Shown: positions 8,892 to 17,364 of the stretch, piece after piece
Layout: the number at the start of each line of letters is the position of its first letter
How positions within the stretch are numbered: position 1 is the first letter of the stretch
NCBI GenBank assembly: GCA_023262855.1
Contig: JALQYQ010000015.1
Span: 1 to 38,399, forward strand
Length of the DNA stretch: 38,399 bases
From: Crocinitomicaceae bacterium
GTDB taxonomy: Bacteria; Bacteroidota; Bacteroidia; Flavobacteriales_D; Crocinitomicaceae
Direction of reading: 5' to 3'
Translations under genes and position numbers: made by a program
The notes under the pieces: generated by a model
Told to the model about the DNA's origin: nothing
Database searches by the model: none
Seen by the model: only the letters and a program-made list of their open reading frames with translations

Positions 8892-10601
8892 ATGGTGCAT
8901 TATTCTTTTAACATTGAAAACGCAAGTCAACAGTACATTCAAATAAAAGCAACATTTGAGGTTTCCAATGAAACGACCCTTGTACGTTTGCCAAGTTGGC
9001 GACCTGGTCGTTACGAACTCGGCAATTTTGCTAAAAATGTAAAAGGATTTAAAGTTTACAATGATGAAAACAAGCGCATCGATGCTGTTAAAGTGAGTAA
9101 AGATGCTTGGGAAATTCAAACTGCAACAACAAAAACTATCCGTGTTGAATATGCGTATTATGCCTTTGATTTAAATGCTGGATCAACCTATCTTTCGAAA
9201 GAGCAATTGTATGTTAATCCTGTGAATTGTTGCGTTTTTACGGATGAAACATCCATGCAAGAAACACAAGTAGAAGTGCATATTCCTTCAACTTGGAAAG
9301 TGGCTGGTTCAATGAAAAATGAAAACAACGTGCTGCACGCAGCGAATTTCGATGAGTTAGCTGATTCACCTTTCATTTGTTCTGCAAATTTGCAACATGA
9401 TTCCTATCAAGCCGGAGAAACGACCTTTCATTTGTGGTTCAACGGACAAGTGAAACCAGATTGGGAACGATTGAAAAAAGACTTTAAAGCCTTTTCAGAA
9501 AAACAAATTGAGAAATTCGTTGAGTTTCCAGTTGAAGAATATCATTTCTTGTTTCAAATTCTTCCAACAAAAGCGTATCACGGAGTAGAGCATTGTAAGT
9601 CAACGGTGATTTGCTTGGGACCAACTTATGATTTGTTCGGACCAATTTATAAAGAACTTTTGGGGGTTTCTTCACATGAGTTGTATCACACATGGAACGT
9701 CAAAGCGATTCGACCAATTGAAATGTTTCCATATGATTTTACCAAAGAAAATTATTCGCGTTTGGGATACATTTGTGAGGGAATTACAACCTACATGGGT
9801 GATTTGTTCCTTCTAAAAAGCAATGTATTTACATTAAAGCAGTACTTGGATGAAATGAACGTGCAATTGCAAAAGCACTTCGATAATCATGCACGTTTTA
9901 ATTATTCGGTGGGTGATTCTTCTTTCGATACATGGTTGGATGGCTACACTCCTGGTGCTCCTGGTAGAAAAGTTTCCATTTATACAGAAGGATGCTTGTT
10001 GGCATTTGTTACGGATGTGATGATCATGCGTGCGACTGGAAACAAATACAGCTTAGATGCCGTGATGAAAAAATTGTACTTCGATTTTGCTTTGCAAGGA
10101 AAGGGTGTTTCTGAAGAAGATTATATTGCAACCTTAGAAAATATTTCAGGCATTTCGTTCAAAGAGTTTTTTGAATTGTATGTGCATGGTACAAATCCGT
10201 ATGAGGCGATTCTAACGGAAAGTTTCGAATACCTAGGATTAGAATTAAAGCATGTTCCAGCAAAAGCCTATTCAATGGGGCGTTTAGGATTTAAAGCTGT
10301 TCCTAATGGAGCTAATTTCCTGGTTGCAGCTTTGTATCCTGGAGGACCAGCAGATTTAGCAGGATTTATGATAGGGGATGAATTAGTTGCTGTGAACGGC
10401 TATTTATTCAATGGAGAATTAGAAAAATGGTTCACGTATTTCACAGATGATCAAAAAACTGTCACAATAAGTCGTGGAGGACGTTTATTAGAAACAACCA
10501 TTCCAGAAGTACAACGCTTCTTTTATTCGGAATATTCAGTGGTTGAAATGGCTGAACCGAACAATTTTCAAAAGAAAGCACTTGAGCACTGGAAGAAGTA
10601 G
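8892..10601 (+). CDS. M61 family metallopeptidase with PDZ domain (glycyl aminopeptidase-like)
   Basis: A 569-residue zinc peptidase. An N-terminal beta domain (about 1-175, with RLPSWRPGRYELGNFAKNV) precedes a thermolysin-like catalytic domain: HGVEHCKS (230-237), the zinc motif HELYH (His262, Glu263, His266) and the third ligand Glu296 in YICEGITTYMGD. A PDZ domain follows (about 460-545, PGGPADLAGFMIGDELVAVNG). This order is the standard M61 layout. Family members remove N-terminal glycine or alanine or cleave small peptides. No signal peptide is visible (MVHYSFNIEN), so cytoplasmic action is likely. Its convergent neighbour is the TonB receptor; the shared spacer holds a terminator. Confidence 0.92.
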   Translation: MVHYSFNIENASQQYIQIKATFEVSNETTLVRLPSWRPGRYELGNFAKNVKGFKVYNDENKRIDAVKVSKDAWEIQTATTKTIRVEYAYYAFDLNAGSTYLSKEQLYVNPVNCCVFTDETSMQETQVEVHIPSTWKVAGSMKNENNVLHAANFDELADSPFICSANLQHDSYQAGETTFHLWFNGQVKPDWERLKKDFKAFSEKQIEKFVEFPVEEYHFLFQILPTKAYHGVEHCKSTVICLGPTYDLFGPIYKELLGVSSHELYHTWNVKAIRPIEMFPYDFTKENYSRLGYICEGITTYMGDLFLLKSNVFTLKQYLDEMNVQLQKHFDNHARFNYSVGDSSFDTWLDGYTPGAPGRKVSIYTEGCLLAFVTDVMIMRATGNKYSLDAVMKKLYFDFALQGKGVSEEDYIATLENISGISFKEFFELYVHGTNPYEAILTESFEYLGLELKHVPAKAYSMGRLGFKAVPNGANFLVAALYPGGPADLAGFMIGDELVAVNGYLFNGELEKWFTYFTDDQKTVTISRGGRLLETTIPEVQRFFYSEYSVVEMAEPNNFQKKALEHWKK

Positions 10602-10607
10602 CAAGGA

Positions 10608-10628
10608 ATTCATGATTCATGATTTAAA
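10608..10628. repeat. Heptamer units, left arm of spacer 10602-10744
   Basis: ATTCATG, ATTCATG, ATTTAAA in phase, starting 7 nt after the stop codon. GGAATTCATGATT (10605-10617) is identical to 6949-6961 in another spacer. Confidence 0.6.
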
Positions 10629-10663
10629 TTGTATCTGATTTTTTAAAATACTTTCATAAAACA

Positions 10664-10699
10664 AAGAAGGGACGTCGAATAATCGCGTCCCTTTTTTAT
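10664..10699 (+). terminator. Intrinsic terminator between convergent genes
   Basis: An 8-bp stem (AAGGGACG at 10667-10674 with CGTCCCTT at 10686-10693) followed by T run. A-rich sequence on the other side may let it work weakly for the minus-strand gene too. Confidence 0.85.
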
Positions 10700-10713
10700 T
10701 GTATCGTACAATC

Positions 10714-10748
10714 TAGTCATTAGTCACTAATCACTAATCACTAATTAA
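10714..10748. repeat. Heptamer units, right arm, running into a stop codon
   Basis: Five 7-nt units TAGTCAT, TAGTCAC, TAATCAC, TAATCAC, TAATTAA in perfect phase. The last unit contains the stop codon of the minus-strand TonB receptor gene (10745-10747). Confidence 0.8.
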
Positions 10749-13087
10749 AATTTGTAACTCACTCCAATACTTGGCATGATTGGGAATTGATAAATCGCTT
10801 TTGACGTTACACGGCTCACGTAGAAAATATTTCTACGGTCATAAACGTTTGTAACACTTCCAATTAACTCAAGAACATCGTTGTTTTTAAAGTTGAATTG
10901 TTTTTTAACAGTAATATCTAAACGATGGTAAGTAGGAAGGCGTTTACTGTTGAATTCACCCAATAAGGTGGAAACAGTAGTTGGGTTTGATAAAGTTGGA
11001 TCTGTTGTCACACCTCCTTGGAAGTTTTCACCTTGATAATATCCTGCAGTAGGAGTGAACGGTAAACCAGAACCTAAATTCCAACGAACACTTAACTCGA
11101 TGTCTTTGTTTTTACCAAATAAATATGTTCCAACTAAGTTAATGTTGTGTCTTCTGTCAAAAACAGGGAAGTAAGTTGTAAATCCATCCCAACGTGTTGA
11201 ATGACCATAGGAATAAACACCCCACAAGAACAAACGGTCTTTCGAGTATTTTAATAAGAAATCTAAACCGTAAGAAACACCATCTTCAATGATAAAGTCT
11301 TTTTTGTATACATCGTCAATGTTTGAGAATTGAGCAATGTCTTCGTAAATTTTATTTTGATTAATGTTACTCAATTGAGAGAAGTACTTGTAGTATCCTT
11401 CAACATTCAACATTAAGTTTTTACCCAAATCATATTCAAATCCAGCAATTGCGTGCCATGCGTATTGAATTCCATTGTTGATTGATTTTACTTTTTGGAA
11501 CTCATTTACGAAAGTTGATTGAACATTCGTTGGGGCAGAAAGTAAACCATTGAATAAGTTAACAATGTCTTTATCTGAAGAAGCTGAAGTAAAGTTTTGA
11601 GAGAAACGACCTCCAGAAACTTTTAATCTGAATTTCTCAGTTGCATTGTATTTCGCTGCGAAACGCGGTTCAACAGATGGTGTTCCAAGAGAAGCATAAA
11701 TTTGAACACGGATACTTGGTTGAATTACCCAACGATTGCGAACGATTCGAATGTTGTAATAAGCGCCAATTTCAGTTGTAAAATTCGTAGCTTCAATTTT
11801 ACGTTTTGCTTCGTTGTACGTTGTGAATGAAGTGTTGAATCCATTGAAATTTAATCCGTAGTTCATTTCACTTTCGTTTTTCAAGAAGTAGGTGAAATCG
11901 AATCCTAAATCAAAACCACCAATTTTACTTGTGCGCGGTTCTGTAATTTCCTCATTAAAGGTTGTTTCGTAAGTACTACCATTTACGTGACCTTTGATCA
12001 TCATGGAAGAACTTGTTGGAAGTAAAATGAAGTTCATTCCACCACCTGATGCTTTCCAATCCAAGTCTGCAACTTGATAGTTAACAGAATCTTGATTGTG
12101 AAAACCAAAAGCAGAGAATTTTGATCCACCCTTACTGTTGAAAGTTACTTTACCATACAAATCTGTAAAATTGAACGGTAAGCCATTTCCATCATTTACA
12201 GTTGGATAAAGTGTTTTAGAAGTATAATCCAATAAACTATGCTTTGCACTGAATACATACGAACCAGGACTTAAAGACATGCTATCTTTTGGTTTTGAAA
12301 GTGGCCCCTCTAAAACTGTTTTTGCGAGGAACGGTGAAACAGAAACTTTTCCTGCAAATTCTTTTCTATTTCCATCGCGGTAAGAAATGTCCATTACCGA
12401 TGAAATTCTTCCACCATATTTAGCATCAAATCCACCTGTGTAGATGTCAGCATTTTTTACCAATTCTGTCTCAAAAATTGAGAAGAAACCAATGGAGTGG
12501 AAAGGGTTGTAAATCGTCATCCCATCCAACAAAATTTTATTTTGAATCGGCGTACCACCACGCACGTATAATTGTCCACCTTGGTCACCAGTTGTTACAA
12601 CTCCAGGCGTAACCGAAAGTCCACCGACAATGTCATTCTCAGCTCCCATACTTGGGATACGTTCCAAATCTTTTTTGGACATTGTTAGTTTCGAAACTTG
12701 TGTTTGATTTTTCTTTTCTTTTTCCTTTGCTGAAACATTCACTTGGCCCATCATTTTCACGTTAGGCAATTTTTCCATGATGATGTCAATATCAATAATA
12801 TCTTTTGCAACTTTTACTTCGATATTTTTTGTGTAGACGTAATGCGTAGAGTTATCTATTTGTAAAATGAACGTTCCTTGACCTACTTTTGGGATTGAGA
12901 AAATTCCATTTACATCAGTTACGGCGCCAGAAACAATTGAGCTATCCTTTGCTAACAATTTTACTTTCTCAAAAGCCATTGCTTCACCGTTCGACTTGTC
13001 ATGCACTTGTCCACGTATTGTTACATCTTGAGAGAAGGCAGTTCCAACTACAAGAACATTGATAAGCGTAAGAATAAATAATTTCAT
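10745..13087 (-). CDS. TonB-dependent receptor with CarboxypepD-like N-terminal domain
   Basis: A 780-residue outer-membrane receptor. It begins with a signal peptide (MKLFILTLINVLVVGTAFSQ), then a carboxypeptidase-regulatory-like beta domain (about 25-110), a plug domain (about 130-260, with VTPGVVTTGDQGGQLYVRGG, LLDGMTIYNPFHSIG and YGGRISSVMDIS) and a beta-barrel ending in an aromatic residue (GVSYKF). It imports a ligand using TonB energy; the ligand is not deducible. I started at 13087 rather than an in-frame upstream codon (13162) because the signal peptide begins here and a -7 box lies between. There is no SusD gene beside it, so it is not a typical SusCD pair. It lies 98 nt after mazG on the same strand. 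Confidence 0.92.
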   Translation of the reverse strand: MKLFILTLINVLVVGTAFSQDVTIRGQVHDKSNGEAMAFEKVKLLAKDSSIVSGAVTDVNGIFSIPKVGQGTFILQIDNSTHYVYTKNIEVKVAKDIIDIDIIMEKLPNVKMMGQVNVSAKEKEKKNQTQVSKLTMSKKDLERIPSMGAENDIVGGLSVTPGVVTTGDQGGQLYVRGGTPIQNKILLDGMTIYNPFHSIGFFSIFETELVKNADIYTGGFDAKYGGRISSVMDISYRDGNRKEFAGKVSVSPFLAKTVLEGPLSKPKDSMSLSPGSYVFSAKHSLLDYTSKTLYPTVNDGNGLPFNFTDLYGKVTFNSKGGSKFSAFGFHNQDSVNYQVADLDWKASGGGMNFILLPTSSSMMIKGHVNGSTYETTFNEEITEPRTSKIGGFDLGFDFTYFLKNESEMNYGLNFNGFNTSFTTYNEAKRKIEATNFTTEIGAYYNIRIVRNRWVIQPSIRVQIYASLGTPSVEPRFAAKYNATEKFRLKVSGGRFSQNFTSASSDKDIVNLFNGLLSAPTNVQSTFVNEFQKVKSINNGIQYAWHAIAGFEYDLGKNLMLNVEGYYKYFSQLSNINQNKIYEDIAQFSNIDDVYKKDFIIEDGVSYGLDFLLKYSKDRLFLWGVYSYGHSTRWDGFTTYFPVFDRRHNINLVGTYLFGKNKDIELSVRWNLGSGLPFTPTAGYYQGENFQGGVTTDPTLSNPTTVSTLLGEFNSKRLPTYHRLDITVKKQFNFKNNDVLELIGSVTNVYDRRNIFYVSRVTSKAIYQFPIMPSIGVSYKF

Positions 13088-13113
13088 AAGAGTTAACAGT
13101 TCATTTAGAGGTC

Positions 13114-13121
13114 CGAAGATA
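13114..13121 (-). promoter_or_regulatory. Possible -7 box for TonB receptor gene
   Basis: On the minus strand this reads TATCTTCG, one base from TAnnTTTG, 26 nt before the ATG. Confidence 0.4.
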
Positions 13122-13185
13122 AAACTTTCTTGCCAATTAAATCCGCGAGGAACGCAAAACAATTTAAATGGTAGGAATTATTGAG

Positions 13186-13965
13186 TTAAATGTTGGTTGA
13201 TTTAAGCTGCTTTTTAGCCTTATCCCAGTAAACATCCATTTCTTGTAAGTTCATTGAGTTGATATCATCGCCATTTTCGCGAATCATGTTTTCCATGAGT
13301 TTGAAGCGATTTATAAACTTTTGATTGGTCTTAGCAAGTGCATTTTCAGGGTTAATATTGACAAAACGCGCATAGTTTACAAGTGAAAACAAAATGTCTC
13401 CGAATTCTTCTTCCATCGCATCTGAATTTTTCACATGCTCAACATGAAATTCCTCCAATTCTTCTTTGACTTTGTCCCAAACATCTTCTTTGTTGTCCCA
13501 CTCAAATCCAATTCCTTTTACTTTTTCTTGAATACGTGTTGCTTTTACCATTGCAGGAAGTGAAGCAGGAACTCCTTCTAGAACTGATTTCTTTCCTTCG
13601 GTTAATTTTATTTTTTCCCAATTCGCTTTTACTTCTTCTTCTGTTGTAGCAACAGTATCACCATATATATGCGGATGTCGGTGTATCAATTTATCACAGA
13701 TTCCATTCAAGACGGATGTAACATCAAATGCCTTTTGTTCTTCACCAATTTTACAGTAAAAAACCATGTGCAAAAATAAATCACCGATTTCCCCTTTCAA
13801 GGAAGCTAAATCATTGTCAATAATGGCGTCAGCAAGTTCGTAGGTTTCTTCGATTGTTAATGGACGAAGTGTTTCTAATGTTTGTTTTTTATCCCATGGA
13901 CATTTTTCTCTTAAATCATCCATTATTGTTAATAATCGCCCGAATGCTTCTAATCGTTGGTCCAT
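13186..13965 (-). CDS. mazG: Nucleoside triphosphate pyrophosphohydrolase MazG
   Basis: A 259-residue cytosolic enzyme (E. coli MazG has 263) hydrolysing NTPs and dNTPs to monophosphates, a house-cleaning activity. Two MazG domains are visible. The first has KCPWDKKQT and LRPLTIEETYELADAI, then LKGEIGDLFLHMVFY (the EExxE plus ExxD metal site, residues about 38-66). The second has GFEWDN, VKEELEEFHVE and EEEFGDILFSLVNYARF (about 155-205). It is divergent from the PagL-like gene, with 65 nt between starts and a -7 box for each. Confidence 0.95.
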   Translation of the reverse strand: MDQRLEAFGRLLTIMDDLREKCPWDKKQTLETLRPLTIEETYELADAIIDNDLASLKGEIGDLFLHMVFYCKIGEEQKAFDVTSVLNGICDKLIHRHPHIYGDTVATTEEEVKANWEKIKLTEGKKSVLEGVPASLPAMVKATRIQEKVKGIGFEWDNKEDVWDKVKEELEEFHVEHVKNSDAMEEEFGDILFSLVNYARFVNINPENALAKTNQKFINRFKLMENMIRENGDDINSMNLQEMDVYWDKAKKQLKSTNI

Positions 13966-13975
13966 CTTTTTTAGT

Positions 13976-13983
13976 CAAAATTA
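13976..13983 (-). promoter_or_regulatory. -7 promoter box for mazG
   Basis: Minus strand TAATTTTG, a TAnnTTTG match only 10 nt from the mazG ATG, implying a very short leader. Confidence 0.5.
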
Positions 13984-14013
13984 GAATTTTTTTAGAAGTC
14001 AATTGCATTTCAT

Positions 14014-14021
14014 TATTTTTG
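14014..14021 (+). promoter_or_regulatory. -7 promoter box for PagL-like gene
   Basis: TATTTTTG lies 9 nt before the ATG at 14031. It supports that start over longer in-frame readings that extend into mazG. Confidence 0.55.
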
Positions 14022-14030
14022 TTCCTGACT

Positions 14031-15113
14031 ATGAAATTATTACTAGGATTTGTTTGTTGTTTTTCTGTCCTGATTTCACTTGCTCAAAGTAAGCGGGAAT
14101 GGGGATTTGAGTACCGTCAAAAGATTGGTTTTCTTGCTGCACATCGCGGCGTAATGGGGCATCTCCCACAGGATCAAGCAATCGCAGGCGAGTTCAGCTA
14201 TTTCATTCATACAAAAGGGAAAAAGCAGTGGCATGAACCATGCAATTATCCAACAATTGGCGCAACTTTATTTGCAGGAAGTGTTGGAAATAATGAAATT
14301 CTTGGAAAATTTATTGGACTTTATGGTTTTGTAGAATTTCCATTTATCAATCAAAAGCATTTTGAATTTTCAGGTAAACTCGCAGCAGGTTTAGGGCACG
14401 GTTCAAAGGTGTTTGATCAAGAAACGAATCCAAAGAATGTGGCAATGAGTACACATTTCAACGCGCAAATCTGTTTGGGATTAAAAACATCGTATAAATT
14501 CAAGCGAAATAAAATTACCTTGGGCTTGGATATGACACATTTCAGTAATGGAGCGTTCAAAGTGCCAAATTTGGGAATAAACTTGCCTTATGTTTCCTTG
14601 GGTTACGGCCGCACTATCAAAACGACACAAAACGATTCGCTGGTTCAACCAAATCACTTAATCTTTAGAAAGTGGTTGATTGGAACAACGTTTATTGCTT
14701 CGGCGAAAGAAATTTTCCCTACCGATGGCAAAAAATATCCTGTTTTTTGTTTGAACACATCATTTCGTTACTTTACCAAACCGAAAGTTGGATTAGAATG
14801 TTCGTTTGATATCATCTCAAAACAAGCGATCATGGGGTATCGCAAAGAAATTTCAAAAACGCAGTGGGATATTTTGCAGTTGGGAATTTACACTGGATAT
14901 TTACTTCCTTTGGATCGTTTTCATTTCGTTCTTGGAATGGGAATTTATGTGAAAGATAAATACCAACCGGAGGATTTCTTGTATCACAGAGTTGGTTTCC
15001 GTTACTATTTTGACAACGGTTTAAATGCACAGGTAGTTTTGAAATCGCATTGGGCTCGTGCAGATTATGTGGAGTGGGGGATTGGTTACACCTTTAATTA
15101 TCACAAGAAATGA
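14031..15113 (+). CDS. PagL-like lipid A deacylase / acyloxyacyl hydrolase family protein
   Basis: A 360-residue outer-membrane protein with a signal peptide (MKLLLGFVCCFSVLISLAQS) and alternating beta strands. The PagL core is at residues 170-184: His170-Phe-Ser172-Asn173, then PNLGIN. In Pseudomonas PagL the equivalent segment carries the catalytic His126, Ser128 and Glu140; here the Glu position is Asn184. It is longer than Pseudomonas PagL (about 150 mature residues), having an extra C-terminal barrel-like portion from about residue 200. The expected activity is removal of an acyl chain from lipid A. Its last codon overlaps the next gene (ATGA), so the two are coupled. The start follows the -7 box; readings from further upstream would run through mazG. 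Confidence 0.72.
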   Translation: MKLLLGFVCCFSVLISLAQSKREWGFEYRQKIGFLAAHRGVMGHLPQDQAIAGEFSYFIHTKGKKQWHEPCNYPTIGATLFAGSVGNNEILGKFIGLYGFVEFPFINQKHFEFSGKLAAGLGHGSKVFDQETNPKNVAMSTHFNAQICLGLKTSYKFKRNKITLGLDMTHFSNGAFKVPNLGINLPYVSLGYGRTIKTTQNDSLVQPNHLIFRKWLIGTTFIASAKEIFPTDGKKYPVFCLNTSFRYFTKPKVGLECSFDIISKQAIMGYRKEISKTQWDILQLGIYTGYLLPLDRFHFVLGMGIYVKDKYQPEDFLYHRVGFRYYFDNGLNAQVVLKSHWARADYVEWGIGYTFNYHKK

Positions 15114-15850
15114 AAAAGTTGACTGCCATTCTGATTGTACTTTTGAGTGCAGTTGCTTGTAAAAAAGCGGAAGATCGTCCGTGTTTTAAAAGTGTCGGCG
15201 CGACAAAAACGGTTGATATTGAGGTGAATACATTCGACCGTTTATTATTGCATGAGCACTTGAAATATGTGCTTGTTCAGGATACTGTTGAAAAGGTAAT
15301 TGTAACTGGTGGTGAGAATTTATTGAATTTTGTTTCCATTGATGTTACAGATGGTTTATTGACAATTAAAAATGAAAATCGCTGTAATTTCCTGAGATCC
15401 TACGATAAAAAAATTACCGTTGAAATTCATTTTGTTTCTCTGATTAATTTGGAATTCATTGGAACAGAAGAATTAATCAACAAAGATACCATGCAACTTG
15501 GATGGTTTACAATGTTGATTCGAGATGGTGCTGGACCTGTTAAATTAAATTTCAACGCAGATGCCGTTTTTGCAACAGTAAGTCATGGTTGGGGAGATTT
15601 TACTTTTAATGGTGAAGTAAATCATGCCAATTTAAATGTAAGAAGCAATGGCTTTTGTGATGTGTACGGATTGAAAGTAAAAGATTCCTTAACAGTTGTC
15701 TCAAACACGCAAGGATCCGTAAAAGTAAACGCTTCAAATACAGTGTTAAGAGCAGAGACCGATGCTGATGGAAATATTTATTACAAAGGCATTCCAAGCA
15801 GCATCAGTTTTCATCAATATGGTGACGGAGAATTAATTGACGCGAATTAG
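15110..15850 (+). CDS. GIN-domain (DUF2807) lipoprotein
   Basis: A 246-residue protein with a lipoprotein signal (LLSAVAC, lipid-attached Cys17) and the beta-helical head-GIN fold: FDRLLLHEHLKYVLVQD, then EKVIVTGGENLLNFVSIDV, then repeated short strands such as GAGPVKLNFNADAVFATVSHGWGDFTF. GIN proteins are common in Bacteroidota, exported and mostly uncharacterised; an anti-sigma or sensory role has been proposed for some. The ATG overlaps the stop of the PagL-like gene (ATGA at 15110-15113), which indicates translational coupling. Its own stop codon overlaps that of the convergent ACT-domain gene. Confidence 0.85.
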   Translation: MKKLTAILIVLLSAVACKKAEDRPCFKSVGATKTVDIEVNTFDRLLLHEHLKYVLVQDTVEKVIVTGGENLLNFVSIDVTDGLLTIKNENRCNFLRSYDKKITVEIHFVSLINLEFIGTEELINKDTMQLGWFTMLIRDGAGPVKLNFNADAVFATVSHGWGDFTFNGEVNHANLNVRSNGFCDVYGLKVKDSLTVVSNTQGSVKVNASNTVLRAETDADGNIYYKGIPSSISFHQYGDGELIDAN

Positions 15851-16509
15851 TGCCCGCGCTTCAATTGCATTAAAATTTTGAACGCTTTGTCCACATCATC
15901 TTGTTTTACAACAACGGTGAACTCGTTAGAAGTAGAAACAATTTCAACAATGTTGATTCCTTCCCAAGCTAAATGCTTTAAAATGTAGTAGTAAATACCA
16001 TAAATTTCTGTATTTACTGATGGTAGTTTTACAGTAACTGAGGCTAAGTCTTTTGTGTGTGACTTTAATCGTTCTGTTTTAAATAATTTCTCAATTAAAT
16101 CTGTTTTTGCTGAACTTACTATGAAAGTTGTTTCCGTTACGCCTTTACAAAGTGTGAAAAAACTGTCATTTTCTTTGTTGATTTCTTGTACCAACTCAGT
16201 TTGTTTCGCTTTTAGTGATTCTGAATTTTCAAAGGTGAAATCTGTAAGATTACTGCGAACTAAGAAATCGCCCAAATCACCCATAACGTTTGTGATTTTT
16301 ACATTAAGGCGATGATATAAACCTGGTGTCATGCGTTTAATGGCCATGACAATTGCTCCTTCTTTCACTTCTTTGCCAATGATTTCTTCAATTTCTGGCT
16401 TTAATTTTCGCGCAAGGGCTGAAATATTGATTAAATCATCCGTCATCGCTTCTCTCAAAAACGGACTTCTGTTAATTAAATCTTCTGTGACTTTCCCAAT
16501 GGAGTTCAT
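15847..16509 (-). CDS. ACT-like domain protein, conserved hypothetical
   Basis: A 220-residue cytosolic protein with no signal peptide. The C-terminal part (about 150-215: IYGIYYYILKHLAWEGINIVEIVSTSNEFTVVV, then DDVDKAFKIL) has the pattern of an ACT regulatory domain like those ending aspartate kinases. The N-terminal part (1-60, INISALARKLKPEIEEIIG) is helical and may be a small DNA- or RNA-binding-like module. No kinase domain is present. Ligand sensing is inferred; the function is unknown. The last four bases overlap the convergent GIN lipoprotein gene. It lies 84 nt downstream of cmk with a probable promoter of its own. Confidence 0.7.
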   Translation of the reverse strand: MNSIGKVTEDLINRSPFLREAMTDDLINISALARKLKPEIEEIIGKEVKEGAIVMAIKRMTPGLYHRLNVKITNVMGDLGDFLVRSNLTDFTFENSESLKAKQTELVQEINKENDSFFTLCKGVTETTFIVSSAKTDLIEKLFKTERLKSHTKDLASVTVKLPSVNTEIYGIYYYILKHLAWEGINIVEIVSTSNEFTVVVKQDDVDKAFKILMQLKRGH

Positions 16510-16528
16510 TTCGTGCTTTTTAGTTTTG

Positions 16529-16536
16529 CAAAATTA
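16529..16536 (-). promoter_or_regulatory. -7 promoter box for ACT-like gene
   Basis: Minus strand TAATTTTG, 19 nt before the ATG (16507-16509). The region is A/T-rich with several TTTTTG motifs upstream at non-ideal spacing. Confidence 0.45.
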
Positions 16537-16592
16537 ACAAAAACACAACAAAAACACGTAATAAAGTTAATTTTTAACAAGTGAGTAAAAAT

Positions 16593-17294
16593 TTAACACT
16601 TTAAACATTTTTGAGCCAATTCATAGGCTAATGCCAGTTGTGAAACAGGCGTTAAATCAGAAGTATCGATTTCAATGGCATCCGAAGTTTTGATCAACGG
16701 ACTTTCACTTCGAGTTGAATCCAAGTAATCACGTTCCTGCAGATTTTTAAGAACTTCATCAAAATTAGTGTCTACTCCTTTGAGTTCTAATTCTTTTAGT
16801 CTTCGTTCAGCACGGATTTCTGGCTTTGCTGTTACGAATAATTTCAATTCGGCATGCGGAAAAACAACAGAGCCAATGTCACGTCCATCCATTACAATTC
16901 CACCAGATAACCCCATTTTACGTTGTTCTTCAACTAGTTTAGATCGCACTTCCTTGATGGAAGCAACAGCAGAAACGCGCGCAGCTACATCTGGCATTCG
17001 AATCGCTTGTTCAACATTTTCTCCATTCAAATGCAAATCGGAAGTTCCAGTTTCCACGTTGAATTTAAAATCAATCGCAATTTCAGGAAGTGCAGCAATT
17101 ATTTCTGCTATCAGCGGATTCTCTTCTTGATCAAACAACTTGTGACGCATACAATACAACGTTACACCGCGATACATTGCGCCGCTATCAATAAAGACAT
17201 AACCCATTTTTTTTGCTAAAGCTTTAGCCATTGTGCTTTTTCCACAAGAAGAATAACCATCAATTGCAATGGTGATTTTATTTGATGTTGACAT
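16593..17294 (-). CDS. cmk: Cytidylate kinase
   Basis: A 233-residue kinase that phosphorylates CMP and dCMP using ATP. It shows the P-loop GYSSCGKST (13-21), the IDSGAMYRGVTLYC segment, the NMP-binding insert, GGIVMDGRDIGSVVFPHAELKLFVTA with the RDIG motif, and the lid R-rich region ERRLKELE followed by LQERDYLDSTRSESPL. The length is typical. On the same strand as porQ, from which it is separated by a beta-barrel gene with a strong terminator. A -7-like box lies only 4 nt before the ATG, so its mRNA may be leaderless. Confidence 0.97.
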   Translation of the reverse strand: MSTSNKITIAIDGYSSCGKSTMAKALAKKMGYVFIDSGAMYRGVTLYCMRHKLFDQEENPLIAEIIAALPEIAIDFKFNVETGTSDLHLNGENVEQAIRMPDVAARVSAVASIKEVRSKLVEEQRKMGLSGGIVMDGRDIGSVVFPHAELKLFVTAKPEIRAERRLKELELKGVDTNFDEVLKNLQERDYLDSTRSESPLIKTSDAIEIDTSDLTPVSQLALAYELAQKCLKC

Positions 17295-17298
17295 AGAA

Positions 17299-17306
17299 CG
17301 AAATTA
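17299..17306 (-). promoter_or_regulatory. Possible -7 box for cmk, 4 nt from ATG
   Basis: Minus strand TAATTTCG (one base from TAnnTTTG) lies between the upstream terminator and the cmk start codon. Confidence 0.4.
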
Positions 17307-17319
17307 GCGTTTTTTTGGC

Positions 17320-17346
17320 AAAAAAAAAGGGAGCCGAAGCTCCCTC
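17320..17346 (-). terminator. Intrinsic terminator with TTCG tetraloop after beta-barrel gene
   Basis: On the minus strand, GGGAGC-TTCG-GCTCCC is a perfect hairpin with a stable UUCG loop followed by nine T. It separates the barrel gene from cmk. Confidence 0.95.
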
Positions 17347-17364
17347 TTGAAATTTTATCTGAGA

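Noticed and set aside
10745..13087. SusC-type polysaccharide receptor
   Set aside because: The protein is shorter than usual SusC proteins and no SusD gene is adjacent; a general TonB-dependent receptor call is safer.
13854..14030. 59-residue extension of the PagL-like protein into mazG
   Set aside because: It would overlap mazG on the opposite strand and hide the signal peptide; promoter and signal peptide place the start at 14031.
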